From: Bacteroidales bacterium
GTDB taxonomy: Bacteria; Bacteroidota; Bacteroidia; Bacteroidales; JAQXIO01
Assembly: GCA_029007825.1 (NCBI GenBank)
Contig: JAQXIO010000063.1
Location: forward strand, 27,774 to 91,773
Length of the DNA stretch: 64,000 nt
Direction: 5' to 3'
Notes under the pieces: model-generated
What the model was told of the DNA's origin: nothing
Seen by the model: only the letters and a program-made list of their open reading frames with translations
The model's database searches: none
Program-made: the position numbers and the translations under genes
Part shown: positions 18,123 through 27,818 of the stretch, piece by piece
How the letters are laid out: the number at the start of each line of letters is the position of its first letter
Numbering within the stretch: the first letter of the stretch is position 1

Positions 18123-18304
18123 GCGTCTGTTTAAATTTTTATCCGGGATGCAATGAGAATAATTTTCAGGAGATTTCCGGCAATTTAAAATGAAGGCACG
18201 GCGGGTTATTCCGAGTTTTAAAAAAACGGAAAGGTTCGGTAATCAGCTCATCACAACCGGAACAGACTTTAAAATAATTATTTCTATAAAGTTTAAACAG
18301 ATAC
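18123..18304. mobile_element. 182-bp MITE, copy 2
   Basis: Same length as copy 1 at 9169-9350. The interior is close to identical over the first ~60 bp (ATCCGGGATGNAATGAGAAT and on). Ends are imperfect inverted repeats (TCTGTTTAAA core), and the flanks carry a TTA duplication at 18120-18122 and 18305-18307. It inserted in non-coding sequence between the frameshifted gene and the macro-domain gene. Confidence 0.85.
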
Positions 18305-18432
18305 TTAATTATACTCTTTATCCGATTTGCGTAAACCGACATATAGTTTTCTCAATTAAATACGTTTTTTACCATCCGAAAGCTTTAAAACAGAACAATA
18401 AACGACCTATCCAAAAAACGTTATTAAAAGTC

Positions 18433-18960
18433 CTATTCCGCTTCTTCTTTCAGCAACTCTTCGTATATCCGGTAATTCTCTTCGTCGTAGCAGACGAAGA
18501 AAACTTTTTCGATTGTGTTGTCGGCGGCGAGGAAATCTTTTACGGTTTGCAGGGCGATGCGGGCGGCTTCGCGCTTGGGGAAGCGGTAAACGCCGGTACT
18601 GATATTAGGGAAGGCAACGGTTTTCAATCCGTTGGCCGCAGCGACCGCAAGGCTTTTGCGGTAGGCAGACGCCAGCAGTTCCGGCTCGTTCTTTTTTCCG
18701 CCGCTCCATACGGGCCCTACGGTGTGGATAACCTGCTTCGCCGGAAGGTTTCCGGCGGTTGTCATCACGGCGTCACCGGTTTTACAACCGCCCTGCCGGT
18801 TCCTGATTGCACGGCACTCATCGAGAATGGCTTCCCCTCCTGCCCTGTGTATCGCGCCGTCGACACCGCCGCCGCCCAACAACGAGCTGTTTGCGGCATT
18901 GACCACCGCATCGACACAGATTTTCGTAATATCACCTTTCAGCAATTCTATTTTATTCAT
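18433..18960 (-). CDS. Macro-domain ADP-ribose hydrolase (O-acetyl-ADP-ribose deacetylase-like)
   Basis: 175 residues from ATG 18960 (a TTG at 18969 is less likely). The macro domain covers almost the whole protein: [19 protein letters not shown], then [14 protein letters not shown], then IHTVGPVW, and ISTGVYRFP near the end. These are the ADP-ribose-binding loops of the YmdB/MacroD class, which deacetylates O-acetyl-ADP-ribose or removes ADP-ribose from aspartate or glutamate. It is a monocistronic cytoplasmic enzyme. Its proximity to toxin genes is suggestive only; no ADP-ribosyltransferase was seen nearby. Confidence 0.92.
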   Translation of the reverse strand: MNKIELLKGDITKICVDAVVNAANSSLLGGGGVDGAIHRAGGEAILDECRAIRNRQGGCKTGDAVMTTAGNLPAKQVIHTVGPVWSGGKKNEPELLASAYRKSLAVAAANGLKTVAFPNISTGVYRFPKREAARIALQTVKDFLAADNTIEKVFFVCYDEENYRIYEELLKEEAE

Positions 18961-19246
18961 ACGAAACAATTTTAAAGTTTACCGGCCCGGCTTTTCGGGA
19001 TGGCCGGGAATCATCTCAGAGCCCGTCTAAGTTTTCCGCAAAAATAATTCAAATCGATAAGTTGCCTGCAAGAAACGCGGAGACTGTCTGCTACATATTT
19101 GAGCATATTCGTTACGTTATTATTTTTCTTTTACCATATCATGAATCTTTTCAACGTCAAGCGATTATATCAATCAGTCAAGCGATACCATCTGCAGCAC
19201 GCATTTTCAATTTCAGCTTTCACCAATACGCAGGGCATCAACGCTG

Positions 19247-22200
19247 TTAGTTTGAAACGATATTGTAAAGTTCTTCATACGAACTCACCACTCCGTATTT
19301 AACATTGTCACTGCTAATAGCTTTAAAGTGCTCTTCTGCACATTTCTTCTTTGCTTTTTCTGTTTCACGGAGATCTGCTTCACTGAACTGCAAAGAATTG
19401 GTTTCTCCCTTTGTTTCAGCAATGAAATAGATATGTTTGACCTTACCTTCTTCAAAAGCAATTGCCCAGTCAGGATTATATTTTCCAACAGGTGTATTGA
19501 TGTAGAATGACTTTGGCAGTTTTACATATACTGCAACATCGGTTCTCGTGTCGATATCTTCGGCAAATTTCTTTTCATTGTTAGAATCAAAGATAACGTG
19601 GTCGAACAGGTGCCGTTCCGCTGTCATTGCATTAGCTCCCAATTTACCTTTAAATTCAGGTTCTGTGAATATCGTAGAATCGTAACACTCATCCAACTTA
19701 TTATAAGTAATGTGCTGGATAATTACCGTTGCTTTTTGTTCATTGATAAGCTCCGAAGCCCGAATAATAAACTCTTCGGGGTTATACTCAAACTGCTCGA
19801 ACACGGCAGGCTCGATTCTTTGCAATATCTCAACGACAGATTTACGGGTAAGCCCGGTGTTTTCGGTTATTTTACCCACGAGGTCATATTTCACATTGTC
19901 CGATGCCGTAATATCAACCGTTTTACTCTGCTGCTCATCTTTCCTGAATGCCTCACCTCTTTCGAGCGTTCCTTTCGATGAAATCTTATTCATCGAGCCG
20001 GTCGTCACTTTGAGATATATTTTCGACACCCTCAAATTGCGATTCAAGCTTTCGATAGCATTTGCTATCAGCTCCTTCTCTTCAAACCGAACGATGTAGT
20101 AACTCTTCGGACGAATCAATTTCCATAGCTTTTTAAACTCTGTTCGATTGAACTGATCTTTGTTGAGTTTCAGTGTAACGTTATTCTCCCGAACATTATC
20201 CGGCATAAGTTTCTTAGCATCATAGACAGAATCGAGCAGCATGACGATCGATTCTCGATACGCTGCGACCTCTCCGTCTAACTGAATACTACCATCAGCT
20301 TTGTCTGCATAGTATTTGTCGGTAAGCACTCCTTTCTTCACGTAACCATTTTCAACCAACGAGTCATAGATCACCTGAGCTTGCTCGGAAGTAACCACGA
20401 CAGCCTCTCCGTTTGCATCTTTGAGTACTTTGTCGGCAAACAGTGCGATATTAACTTTCAGCGGACGATCCGATATAACCTCTGCCAATTCGTTTTGCAG
20501 CCCCTTGGCAAACGAATCGTAACTTTCACTGGCTACAACCGTAAGAACATTTACCTTATGTACCTCTTCACCCAATACGGAGGCATCCATACGATCGCCC
20601 TGGTCATTTACGCAGATACGTAACCCTCGTCCCACCTCCTGGCGTTTACTCACCTCGGCAGAACTTTGTTTGAGCGTACATATCTGAAATACATTCGGGT
20701 TATCCCATCCTTCACGGAGTGCGGAGTGCGAGAAGATAAACCGCAGCGGCGTTTTTCGGTCGAGCAGACGCTCCTTATCTTTCATTATCAAGTCGTAAGC
20801 ATCCGAATCGGCAGACTCTGTCGTACCGCGTTCTGTCTTCGAGTTTACATAGTTCCCTTTTTTATCGCGCGAAAAGTATCCGTCGTGAGCCGTGCTTGCG
20901 ACCGTACTTTTCAGAAACATAGCATAAGCGTCATCCTCGAAGAGCGTTTTCTGATACTCGGCCACTACGCTGGCATACTCCTGTTCAAAAATATCTGCAT
21001 ATATTCCATTCCCTTTCACCGGCTCATAGATACGGTATTTCTCCACCTCGTCGATAAAAAAGAGTGAAAGCACCTTTATTCCACGACTAAACAGCTCACG
21101 TTCTTTTTCGATATGCGAAAGGATCGTTTCGCGAATCTGAATCCTGCGGATCTGTTCTTCATTCACCGTCCCCACTACATCTCCGGCAAATAGTTTAACG
21201 CCGTTTTCAAAAGTAACGCTATTTTCCGCACCGTTAATACCGGTAATAAAAAAGCCATTCCGGTACTCTTCAAGCCCTCCGGACAGGTCGTATAAGTTTG
21301 CTCCTTTAGAGAGTTGCCGCACCACTTGCCGCACACCTTTAATCCCTTTTATATCAAAGCCGATGTTTGCCGTCGGATTTTTGTCTTTGTAGAGGTTTAT
21401 CTTTTCGAGATAAGCATATCCCTCCGTGGCGGTGGTGCCACTGAACGAAACACCCTTAACGGCAATTTTTTTGACCAATCGCCTGTTATATGCCTCCATC
21501 GCATCGAGGCGGTAAATCATATTATAGATGCTCTCTTTACGGTGCGTTGCCGAGTACCGTAAAGTGAACAGAGCCTTGAATTTTCTGAGTCCCTCTTTTG
21601 TTTTCGCACCCTCCACACGTTGCGGCTCGTCAATGATAACAATCGGGTTTGTCTTGGCAATTATATCAATCGGACGACGGCTTTTAAACGTATCAAGCTT
21701 CATGTCGATACGACGGGCATCTTTGCCCGTGGCGTTGAATGCCTGCGAATTGATAATCATTACGTTGACGGCACTGTCGCTGGCAAAGTGCTCGATATCG
21801 GTCAGGTTCTTCGAGTTGTAGATAAAAAACCGCACCTTCTTGCCGTAATCTTCGGCAAAGTGTTCCTGCGTAATCTCAAACGACTTGTACACTCCTTCGC
21901 GAATGGCAACGCTCGGCACTACGACGATGAATTTACACCAGCCGTAGCGTTTGTTGAGTTCAAATATGGTTTTGATGTAGGTGTATGTTTTACCCACACC
22001 CGTCTCCATCTCGATGGTAAGGTTATATCGTCCTTCGAGTTTGTCGGAGGGTTTTATTTGGTTCGCTCGTTGAATATTCCGGATATTGGCAAGCACCTTA
22101 TCGTCGATCAGTGCGGCTACAATAGGATTGTTTTTAAATCCGGTATAATCATCAACATCGAGTTTCATCTCACCTTTGGCGAGTTGACCGGGGTCAATCA

Positions 22201-22297
22201 TATAACTTGACTCACGGTACGGTTGCCCTGCAAAAACGTCACAAACCGCTTTTGCCGCCTCCTCCTGAAATCGTTGATGTTTGAATTTTAGCTTCAT
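19247..22297 (-). CDS. res: Type III restriction endonuclease subunit Res
   Basis: 1016 residues, normal for Res. The helicase motor has Walker A METGVGKT at 97-104 and motif II DEPQ at 223-226 with SATHR following. The C-terminal nuclease has PD at 942-943 and ETKG at 961-964, a PD-(D/E)xK site. Res acts only with Mod, translocating or sliding from two head-to-head sites and cutting nearby. The ATG overlaps the stop of the small RhuM-like gene (ATGA), itself directly after mod, so mod, the small gene and res form one operon. Confidence 0.95.
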   Translation of the reverse strand: MKLKFKHQRFQEEAAKAVCDVFAGQPYRESSYMIDPGQLAKGEMKLDVDDYTGFKNNPIVAALIDDKVLANIRNIQRANQIKPSDKLEGRYNLTIEMETGVGKTYTYIKTIFELNKRYGWCKFIVVVPSVAIREGVYKSFEITQEHFAEDYGKKVRFFIYNSKNLTDIEHFASDSAVNVMIINSQAFNATGKDARRIDMKLDTFKSRRPIDIIAKTNPIVIIDEPQRVEGAKTKEGLRKFKALFTLRYSATHRKESIYNMIYRLDAMEAYNRRLVKKIAVKGVSFSGTTATEGYAYLEKINLYKDKNPTANIGFDIKGIKGVRQVVRQLSKGANLYDLSGGLEEYRNGFFITGINGAENSVTFENGVKLFAGDVVGTVNEEQIRRIQIRETILSHIEKERELFSRGIKVLSLFFIDEVEKYRIYEPVKGNGIYADIFEQEYASVVAEYQKTLFEDDAYAMFLKSTVASTAHDGYFSRDKKGNYVNSKTERGTTESADSDAYDLIMKDKERLLDRKTPLRFIFSHSALREGWDNPNVFQICTLKQSSAEVSKRQEVGRGLRICVNDQGDRMDASVLGEEVHKVNVLTVVASESYDSFAKGLQNELAEVISDRPLKVNIALFADKVLKDANGEAVVVTSEQAQVIYDSLVENGYVKKGVLTDKYYADKADGSIQLDGEVAAYRESIVMLLDSVYDAKKLMPDNVRENNVTLKLNKDQFNRTEFKKLWKLIRPKSYYIVRFEEKELIANAIESLNRNLRVSKIYLKVTTGSMNKISSKGTLERGEAFRKDEQQSKTVDITASDNVKYDLVGKITENTGLTRKSVVEILQRIEPAVFEQFEYNPEEFIIRASELINEQKATVIIQHITYNKLDECYDSTIFTEPEFKGKLGANAMTAERHLFDHVIFDSNNEKKFAEDIDTRTDVAVYVKLPKSFYINTPVGKYNPDWAIAFEEGKVKHIYFIAETKGETNSLQFSEADLRETEKAKKKCAEEHFKAISSDNVKYGVVSSYEELYNIVSN

Positions 22298-22662
22298 GAT
22301 TTCTTTTTTCCTTTCTCTATTCGTTTTGCTTCTGCCAACAATTCATTGACTTCCGCACACATGAGTTTACGATTATGGTCGTACTTTCCATATTCGGCTT
22401 GTGCAATGGTCTTTGCCGTCTCTGCCTGTCTGTCGCCTTTGTTTTGAACTATCAGGTAATTCCGAATAGTTGTCTCTCCGCTCAGTTCACTATCGGCAAC
22501 AATGTTCTTTATATGCTCATCGATAGTGGGTATTCTTACTTGATACAACTCAGCCACTGCCTTTTGCGTCGTCCATATATTACCATTCTGAGAGTAAACA
22601 TCAATCTTTGTGTTCCCCTTTTCATTCTGACAGATTAATATTTTGCCTAAATTTTCTTCCAT
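22294..22662 (-). CDS. Truncated RhuM-like protein within the type III R-M operon
   Basis: 122 residues. The N-terminal ~80 residues match the start of RhuM-family proteins (GKILICQNEKGNTKIDVYSQ, then WTTQKAVAELYQV and IDEHIKNIVADSEL), a DNA-binding-like family of about 330 residues. The central region is gone, and a short charged Lys-rich tail with AQAEYGKYDHNRKL ends the protein. It looks internally deleted but is kept in frame, with tight spacing to both neighbours. A retained fragment may have an accessory role or simply ride in the operon. Confidence 0.7.
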   Translation of the reverse strand: MEENLGKILICQNEKGNTKIDVYSQNGNIWTTQKAVAELYQVRIPTIDEHIKNIVADSELSGETTIRNYLIVQNKGDRQAETAKTIAQAEYGKYDHNRKLMCAEVNELLAEAKRIEKGKKKS

Positions 22663-22667
22663 AACCC

Positions 22668-24563
22668 TTAGATAACTTTTACGGTAGTGTCGGGAGAAAT
22701 GGATTTAAATATCTCAAAGACGTTTATTTTGTCGGCACTGTCGGCAAAGGAGCTGTCACGGAACAGGGCACGGGTGGGTTTGCGTTTGGCGATGGTACGG
22801 ACAACGGCTTCCGACACCTCACTGTCGAAGCAGGCGATAAGGTCTATTTCGTCTGTCAGTGGCGAGTCTACGGTGTGCACCGTAAAACCCTCTATCTTTT
22901 CGGTAGTATGCGGCATAGTGAGTTGTACACCCCAGTCGAGCAGGCAACCGTAGAGCAGGTCGATATCCGAACGGTCGTCTTTGATGTTACTTATCGTATC
23001 CCATAAGTCTTTTTGTGAAAGTTGTCCGGCTGCATAATAGACATCCTTCATATTTGTAGAATCGAGTTTGAAGACACGGAATCCGGTGTCGAGTTTATCG
23101 ATATTCTCTTTTTCTTTATTTTCTTCTTTTATTCTATCACCCGCACGGCGGATGCGTTCTTTGCCTATTTCGCAGATTGTCTTGTATCCTGCTTTTGCGG
23201 CTTCGGAGTTTGGGTCGCACACTTCGGGCAACTGCACCATAATGAATTTTCGGTTACCTCCGTCTTCGGCATTGAGTTGCATTACGGCATGAGCGGTGGT
23301 TGCCGAACCGCTGAAGAAGTCGAGGATAATAGAGTCTTTAGAAAACTTTGTTAGCATTCGCAAAGTACGAAGTAGTAAGTTTACACTTTTAGGGTTATCA
23401 AAAAATTTACCACCCATTAATTTAGATAAATCTTTTGTCGCGGTTGATGTTAGATAGTCATTATCCCACCAAGTTGTTACTGTTTGTCGAGTTTTCTCAG
23501 CCTGTTTTAGATAATATTTTTGCTGTAATCCATTCTCTGTACGAACAATTAATCCATTATTGTATTTTTCCTGCATTGTCTTTTTTGAATATCTCCAGTA
23601 GCCATCAATTCCAAGAAATTCATAATGTGGATTTCCTTTCTTGGCTCCTCCAGGTCCATCAACTGGAGTTAATTTATACGCCCCATTTTCATCCGAAAAA
23701 TTGAAACCATTAAGATTGGGTTCCTCCCCTATTAATTTTTGTTGAAAAAATAGAGTAGCAATATTTTTTGCATAAAACAAAAGATGATTGTGGTTTTCAG
23801 ATATAATTCTATCATTTGAAACAGATGCTCTATGTTTATGACATATACTTGCGATAAAATTGTGTTCTCCAAATATTTCGTCACATATCTTAATTAAATT
23901 TGATTCTTCATCATCGCCAATCGATATAAAAATTGCGCCATCATCTGTTAGTAGATTGCGGGCGAGTTGCAAGCGAGGGTAGATCATAGAACACCAGTCG
24001 GAGTGGAAACGTCCGTTGGTCTCGGTGTTTTGGAATAGGCGGTTGCCCTCCTCGTCGAACCTATCCAACTCCTCTTCGTACTCCTCACGGCTCTGTGCAA
24101 AATTATCTTTGTAGATAAAATCATTACCTGTGTTATACGGCGGATCGATATAGATCATCTTCACTTTACCGAGGTAGCTCTCCTGCAGCAATTTGAGAAC
24201 TTCGAGATTGTCGCCCTCGATGTAGAGATTTTCTGTTGTCTCCCAATTCTTGCTCTCTTCGGGACAAGGGCGCAACGTTTTACGGATAGGAGTAGCCGCA
24301 TCGATCATCGCCTGCCGCTTACCCACCCACGTAAATTCATACCGTTCCCGCTCATCGTCCGCCACCACATAGTTGCCCGTGCCTGCCGAAAGCACCAACT
24401 TCAATTTCTCGAAGTCGATCGCCTTTCTGAGCAACGGTTTCCCGTTCTCATCCACCGCCCCCGAAGGGTCAGCCACCTCTGTCACCACCTGCGGAAACAA
24501 CTCTGCAATCACATCTATATTTTTTCGAGTCATATCGACCGACTCCATCTTTAGTTTATTCAT
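22668..24563 (-). CDS. mod: Type III DNA N6-adenine methyltransferase subunit Mod
   Basis: 631 residues. The catalytic motif DPPYNTGNDF is at 140-149. The SAM-binding motif, ILDFFSGSATT, is near residue 415, which is the beta-class order (catalytic motif before SAM motif) expected for Mod. The variable stretch between them is the likely target-recognition domain. Mod sets the sequence specificity and protects the host; with Res it restricts foreign DNA. It is first of the mod/RhuM-like/res run, with a small gene and an XRE regulator just upstream on the same strand. Confidence 0.95.
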   Translation of the reverse strand: MNKLKMESVDMTRKNIDVIAELFPQVVTEVADPSGAVDENGKPLLRKAIDFEKLKLVLSAGTGNYVVADDERERYEFTWVGKRQAMIDAATPIRKTLRPCPEESKNWETTENLYIEGDNLEVLKLLQESYLGKVKMIYIDPPYNTGNDFIYKDNFAQSREEYEEELDRFDEEGNRLFQNTETNGRFHSDWCSMIYPRLQLARNLLTDDGAIFISIGDDEESNLIKICDEIFGEHNFIASICHKHRASVSNDRIISENHNHLLFYAKNIATLFFQQKLIGEEPNLNGFNFSDENGAYKLTPVDGPGGAKKGNPHYEFLGIDGYWRYSKKTMQEKYNNGLIVRTENGLQQKYYLKQAEKTRQTVTTWWDNDYLTSTATKDLSKLMGGKFFDNPKSVNLLLRTLRMLTKFSKDSIILDFFSGSATTAHAVMQLNAEDGGNRKFIMVQLPEVCDPNSEAAKAGYKTICEIGKERIRRAGDRIKEENKEKENIDKLDTGFRVFKLDSTNMKDVYYAAGQLSQKDLWDTISNIKDDRSDIDLLYGCLLDWGVQLTMPHTTEKIEGFTVHTVDSPLTDEIDLIACFDSEVSEAVVRTIAKRKPTRALFRDSSFADSADKINVFEIFKSISPDTTVKVI

Positions 24564-24565
24564 TG

Positions 24566-24790
24566 TTATTTAATTTTTACTCCGCGATCCAATTTATGAG
24601 AAATATCTTCAATTATTGATTCTACATTTGAGTCAGATGTTCTTAAATCTTCGACGACATTAAATTCAGACAAATTAAGTGTGAATGTGTTATATACATA
24701 CGACGCAGCAATGGAGATACGACTATCTTTGGTAATCGTGGACTCCATATCACTTTTGACCGTACAGGTTATATTATCTATGAACTTCAT
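24566..24790 (-). CDS. Small hypothetical protein upstream of mod
   Basis: 74 residues, soluble, with no recognised domain. Two beta-like segments (DNITCTVKSDMES and ASYVYNTFTLNLSEFNV) are followed by an acidic helix (SNVESIIEDISHKLDRG). It stops 2 bp before mod and starts 8 bp after the XRE gene, so it belongs to the same operon. It may be an accessory or regulatory piece of the restriction system. Confidence 0.6.
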   Translation of the reverse strand: MKFIDNITCTVKSDMESTITKDSRISIAASYVYNTFTLNLSEFNVVEDLRTSDSNVESIIEDISHKLDRGVKIK

Positions 24791-24798
24791 CTGTTATT

Positions 24799-24999
24799 CT
24801 ATTTGCTCTTATTAATCAATTCCCGTCTGTCGACATCCAGCAATTCAGCAATCCTGGACAACGTACTTAAATCGGGTTGCGAGGCATTAGAGCACCACTT
24901 CGACACGGTTGACGGGTCTTTGCCTAATTGCTCTGCTAACCATTTTCCTGTTTTCTTTTTTTCTACAAGCACCACTTTTATCCGATTAATATCTTCCAT
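24799..24999 (-). CDS. XRE-family controller-like protein of the type III operon
   Basis: 66 residues from ATG 24999 (a TTG at 25008 is less likely). Nearly the whole protein is an XRE helix-turn-helix: GKWLAEQLGKDPSTVSKWCS, then PDLSTLSRIAELLDVDR. It is the first gene of the restriction-modification operon, the position of controller (C) proteins that delay Res until Mod has methylated the host DNA. That role is inferred from size and place; C-boxes were not identified. Confidence 0.82.
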   Translation of the reverse strand: MEDINRIKVVLVEKKKTGKWLAEQLGKDPSTVSKWCSNASQPDLSTLSRIAELLDVDRRELINKSK

Positions 25000-25345
25000 T
25001 ATTCTCAATTGTTATTGCGTTTAACACAAAGGTATTGAAAATATGGTCGTTTGTATCGCTTTGCCAAATAATAATTTAACAATCTGTTTTCTTGAAGAGA
25101 GGTAATGTTCCGTTTTACCACCTATCCGCTACCTGGCAATGAAGAGAGATGTTATGCGCATATTACACTTTAATCAGTAAGTTACGTCATTTTATCCGTT
25201 TCTGCTTTTGCCGGATACAATCTGGTTCCGGAATGGCGGTTCACGGAGAACTCTTTTTACCGTTCGTCAACGAAAAGCATACGTTCGTCATATATATTTT
25301 TCATAAGGTGCCGGAGGGGATAGCTTTGTTCCAAATTCAAAAGCT
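25000..25345. other. Divergent promoter region between the type III operon and the barrel gene
   Basis: 346 bp between divergent genes. The right end holds a perfect -7 box (25321-25328) for the plus-strand gene. No clear promoter was found for the minus operon and no gene is supported. Confidence 0.5.
25321..25328 (+). promoter_or_regulatory. -7 box for the outer-membrane barrel operon
   Basis: TAGCTTTG is a perfect match to the Bacteroidetes -7 consensus TAnnTTTG. The ATG is at 25346, so the leader would be only about 10 nt. Confidence 0.55.
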
Positions 25346-27817
25346 ATGAAAACAAAACAAAGACCTTTACCGGTAAAAAGCACAAGGGGTGTACTACTGC
25401 TATTTGCCATCCTCCTCTGCCCTGTTACAGTTTATGCGCAGGGCAGCGCCTCGCTCGGCGGAAAGGTGACCGACCGGAACGGGACAATGCTGCCGGGGGC
25501 GACGGTACTGCTTCTCAGCGGAGACAGCGCCGCTTATGTAAAAGGTTCGGTGACCGACCAGACGGGGAGTTTCCGGCTCACGGACATACCGCAGCAAAAA
25601 TACAACCTGGAGGTCTCGATGATCGGGTTCAAAAAAGCAGAGGTGCGGCTGGACCTGAACGGTCGCACGGATGCCGATGCGGGAAATATCGCACTGGAAG
25701 AGGATGTGCGGCAACTGAACGAGGTCGTGGTTACCGGAGAGTTGCCGTCCGTCCGGTACGAGCCGGGCAAGGTGGTGGTGGATATCTCCTCTTCGGCGCT
25801 CTCACGTCAGGGCAGCGCGTTAGAGGTCTTAAAGAATATGCCGGGGGTGATCGTACGCGAAGATGGTTCCGTTTTCCTTTACGGACAAGCGGGTGTGCAG
25901 GTTCTGATGGACGGCAGGCAGACCTATTTATCGGGAGAAAACCTCGTTCATTACCTGCTTTCCATACCGGCGGCGGCAGTAAACCAGATCGAACTGATCA
26001 CACAGCCGTCGAGTGCTTTCGACGCTTCGGGCAATGCGGGCGTTATCAATATAAGCACGAAGAGGAGAGCCGTGCGCGGCGTCAACGTTTCTGTTTATTC
26101 GAACTACCGGCAGGGCAAATATGCAAAAAGCAACAGCGGCTTCAGCCTTGCGGTAAGGAAAAACAAAATCAGCGTGTATGCCGATTACTCTTATTATTGG
26201 GGTAAAGAGTTCATGTATGTAGAGTCCGGCAGGAAATATCTTGTTTCCGGCGGAATGCCGGACGTCTTGCTGGACATGCATGCCGACCGCCGTTACAAGC
26301 ACCGGTCGCACTGGGGAAGGGCGGGAATGGACTACGACATTTCGGAGCGTATTTCAACCGGCTTGTATGCATCGGTTTCACACTATATGCGTACGACGGA
26401 CGAAGCGAACGTGTCGGCGTTCGGCAGCGACCTGCAGAACCGCGATTCGGTGCGCACCACTTTCAACGTTTTCGACGACCGGTACAGCAACATCACCGCC
26501 GGCGCTTATTTTTCCATGAAGGTAAAAGAAAAAGGGAAATGGGAAAGTTCGTTCGATTTCCAGAATTTCGATTCCCGCAACAAGCAACACCAGTCGGGCT
26601 TCCTTTCCATCGCAGACAGAACGGAAAAACCGGATACGATGAGCGGAAAGACCGACGGGAATATCCGTATCTATTCGGCAAAGTCGGATCTCCGGCTGCC
26701 GCTGACCGGAAAAACGGTACTGAACGCCGGAATAAAAACGGCCTTCGTCCTTACGCCCGGCAATACGCTCTACGAGAAGATGGAGAACGGGGCGTGGCTC
26801 TACGACGAAAGCCTGAGCAGCGGATTCCGGTACAGGGAGAATATCAACGCCGCCTATTCGAGCGTGCAATACACCCCTTCGCCGGTAATCGGCGCCGAGG
26901 CGGGGCTGCGCGTCGAGCACACAGCTACCGACGGCAGGCAATACGCGGCCCGTTCGGTAGCAGACAGCTCTTTCAGCCAGCGATACACGAATTTCTTCCC
27001 GTCCGCTATGTTCCGCTATGCCCCTTCAGAAGCGCACACCCTGTCGCTGATATACGGGCAGCGCATCGTACGCCCCAATTACGGGGCTCTCAACCCTGCC
27101 GTCATAGTGAACGACAATTATCTCCACGAAAAAGGGAACGTCGGGTTAAAGCCGGAACTGTGCCACAACATCGAATTGTCGTATCTCTTTAAAAAGAACT
27201 ACAACCTTACGCTGCTTTACTCCGAAAGGAGACATCCCGTAGTGAAGGGCTACATACGCGAAGAGGACGACCTGCTCATAACCGGTACCCCGATGAATAT
27301 TCCGCGCGCACGCTTTGCCGGCATGAGAATCGGCGTCAGCAATTTGCAGCCGCTGGCATGGTGGACGATGCATGCCAACGTATCGCTTGCCTATAGTCAA
27401 TTCCACTGGATTACGAATAATGTGCTGACAGAGAACAGTACGGTTACGCCCAACGCATATATGTCGCACCGGTTGCGGATTCCCGGCGAATGGACGGTCG
27501 AGGTTACCGGTTTCTACAACGGGAAGACGGCCGACGGGCAGGCGGTGATAAACCCGGTATGGTCGGTTGCGGCGGGCATCCGGAAATCGTTCTTTGACGA
27601 CCGGCTGACGGTTTTTGCCTACGTCGACGATATTTTCGCATCCAACAACGCATACATCCACCTTATGGGCGATCTCTTTACCGGATGGTATAAGGAAAAA
27701 CGGATGAACAGGGTGTTCGGGCTCAACGTTTCGTACCGGTTCAGTTCCGGGAGCAAGGTAAAAGAATCACGGCAGGAAAGTATGCCGGATGAAAGTAAAC
27801 GCGTAAATTTGCGATAG
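25346..27817 (+). CDS. TonB-dependent-receptor-like outer-membrane beta-barrel protein
   Basis: 823 residues. A signal peptide of about 31 residues ends near VYAQG. A CarboxypepD_reg-like domain follows (36-115, GKVTDRNGTMLPGATVLL), then a plug-like domain with the LSRQGSALEVLKNMPGV stretch. The rest is an OMP_b-brl_3-type barrel with the signature QRIVRPNYGALNP. This family lies in the outer membrane and may import small ligands or act as a sensor. The gene is followed after 1 bp by a LytS-type kinase and a LytTR regulator. This arrangement recurs in Bacteroidetes and suggests the kinase pair responds to, or controls, this receptor. Confidence 0.9.
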   Translation: MKTKQRPLPVKSTRGVLLLFAILLCPVTVYAQGSASLGGKVTDRNGTMLPGATVLLLSGDSAAYVKGSVTDQTGSFRLTDIPQQKYNLEVSMIGFKKAEVRLDLNGRTDADAGNIALEEDVRQLNEVVVTGELPSVRYEPGKVVVDISSSALSRQGSALEVLKNMPGVIVREDGSVFLYGQAGVQVLMDGRQTYLSGENLVHYLLSIPAAAVNQIELITQPSSAFDASGNAGVINISTKRRAVRGVNVSVYSNYRQGKYAKSNSGFSLAVRKNKISVYADYSYYWGKEFMYVESGRKYLVSGGMPDVLLDMHADRRYKHRSHWGRAGMDYDISERISTGLYASVSHYMRTTDEANVSAFGSDLQNRDSVRTTFNVFDDRYSNITAGAYFSMKVKEKGKWESSFDFQNFDSRNKQHQSGFLSIADRTEKPDTMSGKTDGNIRIYSAKSDLRLPLTGKTVLNAGIKTAFVLTPGNTLYEKMENGAWLYDESLSSGFRYRENINAAYSSVQYTPSPVIGAEAGLRVEHTATDGRQYAARSVADSSFSQRYTNFFPSAMFRYAPSEAHTLSLIYGQRIVRPNYGALNPAVIVNDNYLHEKGNVGLKPELCHNIELSYLFKKNYNLTLLYSERRHPVVKGYIREEDDLLITGTPMNIPRARFAGMRIGVSNLQPLAWWTMHANVSLAYSQFHWITNNVLTENSTVTPNAYMSHRLRIPGEWTVEVTGFYNGKTADGQAVINPVWSVAAGIRKSFFDDRLTVFAYVDDIFASNNAYIHLMGDLFTGWYKEKRMNRVFGLNVSYRFSSGSKVKESRQESMPDESKRVNLR

Positions 27818-27818
27818 A

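Noticed and set aside
19019..19060. Possible third MITE copy (GAGCCCGTCTAAGTTTTC)
   Set aside because: Only the first ~8 bp agree with the MITE end and no right end is found within 200 bp.
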